In this document: piece after piece, positions 6,332-7,108 of the stretch | How the letters are laid out: each line of letters opens with the position of its first letter | How positions within the stretch are numbered: the first letter of the stretch is position 1 | Assembly (NCBI GenBank): GCA_003694205.1 | Contig: RFKS01000283.1 | Location: 1 to 7,108 of the forward strand | Source: Alphaproteobacteria bacterium | GTDB taxonomy: Bacteria; Pseudomonadota; Alphaproteobacteria; Sphingomonadales; Rhodothalassiaceae | Direction: 5' to 3' | DNA: 7,108 nt | Notes under the pieces: generated by a model | The model's input: the letters and a program-made list of their open reading frames with translations, nothing else | Told to the model about the DNA's origin: nothing | Databases searched by the model: none | Made by a program: the position numbers and the translations under genes

Positions 6332-6770
6332 CGAAGAGGAAGAGACGGGCGCCGGCCCCGAGGCTCCCGAAGACGCTACGCCTGAAGACGCGGCGCCGGA
6401 AGGCACCGCCGAGGCCGCAAGCGAGGCCGCGGGCGAGGAGTCGAGCGAGGTCATGCTCGAGGAGCTGGACAATGGCGACAAGGCGGCGGCGCCGGATGAT
6501 GACGACCCGGAGCAGCAGCGCGCGGCGCATGACCTCGAGCCCGTATTCGATGTGCCGGTCAAGGTGCAGGCGGTCCTCGGCCGCTCGCACCTCGAGGTCA
6601 GCCAGCTCTTGAAGCTCGCTCCCGGTGCGGTCCTCGAGCTCGACCGCAAGATCGGCGAGGCGATCGACATCTATGTCAACAATCGCCTCGTGGCTCGCGG
6701 CGAGGTGGTTCTCGTCGAGGACCATCTCGGGGTGACGATGACCGAAATCATCAAGACGGAAAGACTGTAG
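6324..6770 (+). CDS. fliN: FliN, flagellar motor switch / C-ring protein
   Basis: FliN forms the lower part of the C-ring with FliM, takes part in switching and docks FliH-FliI for export. From the ATG at 6324 the protein has 148 residues. The SpoA/FliN domain spans about 74-146: FDVPVKVQAVLGRSHLEV (75-92), LLKLAPGAVLELDRKIGE (95-112), YVNNRLVARGEVV (117-129) and LGVTMTEII (135-143), all typical. The first 72 residues form an acidic, Ala/Pro/Glu-rich extension with 27 Asp/Glu and only two Lys/Arg, predicted to be disordered. The extension is longer than in many FliN proteins. The gene overlaps the fliH-like gene by 8 nt, and its stop is 5 nt before the next start, so the genes are tightly co-transcribed. 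Confidence 0.95.
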   Translation: MADEEEETGAGPEAPEDATPEDAAPEGTAEAASEAAGEESSEVMLEELDNGDKAAAPDDDDPEQQRAAHDLEPVFDVPVKVQAVLGRSHLEVSQLLKLAPGAVLELDRKIGEAIDIYVNNRLVARGEVVLVEDHLGVTMTEIIKTERL

Positions 6771-6775
6771 ACGCG

Positions 6776-7108
6776 ATGACCGCGATCGTAGGACTCCTCT
6801 CGGCCTTCGGCCTTCTGGGACTTGCCATCGCCATCGGCGGCACGCCCGCCGCCTTCGTCAATGGCGCCGGCATCCTGATCGTGGTCTTCGGCACCGCCGC
6901 GGTGACCGCGATCAGTTTTACCGCGGAGGAGCTCAAGGCCATGCCGCTCACCGTCTGGCGTCTGCTCACCGAGCCGCAACGGGATCCGAGCCTCGCGGCA
7001 CTGACCGTCATCCGGCTCGCCGAACAGACGCGCAAGCGCGGCCTGGTGGCACTCAAGAAGCTCTTGCCCTCGCTGCGCGAGGATCCCTTCCTCAGCGAGG
7101 GCAAGAGC
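6776..7108 (+). CDS. motA: MotA-type flagellar stator subunit (partial, runs off the window)
   Basis: MotA with MotB forms the ion-driven stator that pushes on FliG. Only the first 111 residues are present. Two membrane helices are visible at about 3-22 and 31-48, with the family-like AIAIGGTPAAFVN turn at 17-29 and ISFTAEELKAMP at 46-57 leading into the cytoplasmic region. The segment IRLAEQTRKRGLVALKKL (79-96) matches the MotA loop that touches FliG. By eye R86 aligns with E. coli R90, but K94 occupies the E98 position. MotA belongs to the MotA/TolQ/ExbB superfamily; the flagellar context makes a stator far more likely than TolQ or ExbB. The ATG lies 5 nt after the fliN stop with no strong ribosome-binding site of its own (GGAAAGA at 6759-6765), suggesting translational coupling. 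MotB would be expected beyond the window. Confidence 0.85.
   Translation, partial: MTAIVGLLSAFGLLGLAIAIGGTPAAFVNGAGILIVVFGTAAVTAISFTAEELKAMPLTVWRLLTEPQRDPSLAALTVIRLAEQTRKRGLVALKKLLPSLREDPFLSEGKS

Noticed and set aside
5531..6725. Long - strand open frames opposite the fliH-fliN region
   Set aside because: Ser/Arg-rich, low-complexity translations antisense to tightly packed genes; no ribosome-binding site or domain supports them.
1..7108. CRISPR arrays, tRNA or rRNA genes, insertion sequences, phage or defence genes
   Set aside because: I saw no repeat arrays, transposase-like proteins, RNA-gene signatures or attachment sites; the window is continuous flagellar DNA.

Overview
This window is a piece of the flagellar gene cluster of a high-GC alphaproteobacterium. 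Every recognisable gene lies on the + strand. The strongest taxonomic pointer is a 96-residue SciP/DUF1153 protein, a cell-cycle regulator known only from Alphaproteobacteria. It is flanked by two near-consensus CtrA boxes. The order flgD-flgE-sciP-fliF-fliG-fliH-fliN resembles, from memory, the corresponding Caulobacter cluster. Here the gene after fliN is a MotA-type stator gene. Genus cannot be fixed from the sequence.

Layout. Positions 1-48 hold what looks like the last 15 codons of the upstream gene, perhaps the hook-length protein FliK. flgD (hook cap, 69-746) and flgE (hook subunit, 853-2202) form one module. The 106 bp between them hold two strong RNA hairpins and a possible 32-codon gene (743-841). 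That small ORF starts on the flgD stop codon and ends at the flgE ribosome-binding site. A GC-rich hairpin without a T-run follows flgE. An AT-richer promoter region with TTAA motifs then precedes sciP (2384-2674). A second CtrA box lies upstream of a tight operon: fliF (MS-ring), fliG (rotor/switch), a fliH-like export regulator, fliN (switch/C-ring) and the first 111 codons of motA, which runs off the end.

How it works together. FliF, FliG and FliN build the MS-ring and C-ring. FliH controls the export ATPase and docks on FliN. MotA is the stator subunit that pushes on FliG. FlgD and FlgE make the cap and body of the hook. In the well-studied relative Caulobacter, CtrA activates early flagellar genes and SciP blocks CtrA-driven transcription. 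A sciP gene between two CtrA-type promoters therefore suggests a local feedback circuit timing flagellar assembly to the cell cycle.

Overall this is a conserved flagellar region and I see no wholly new system. The points worth a second look are the flgD-flgE junction, the TTAA distribution around sciP, the unusual acidic N-terminus of FliN, a lysine in MotA where the classical FliG-facing glutamate is expected, and the likely GTG start of fliF.
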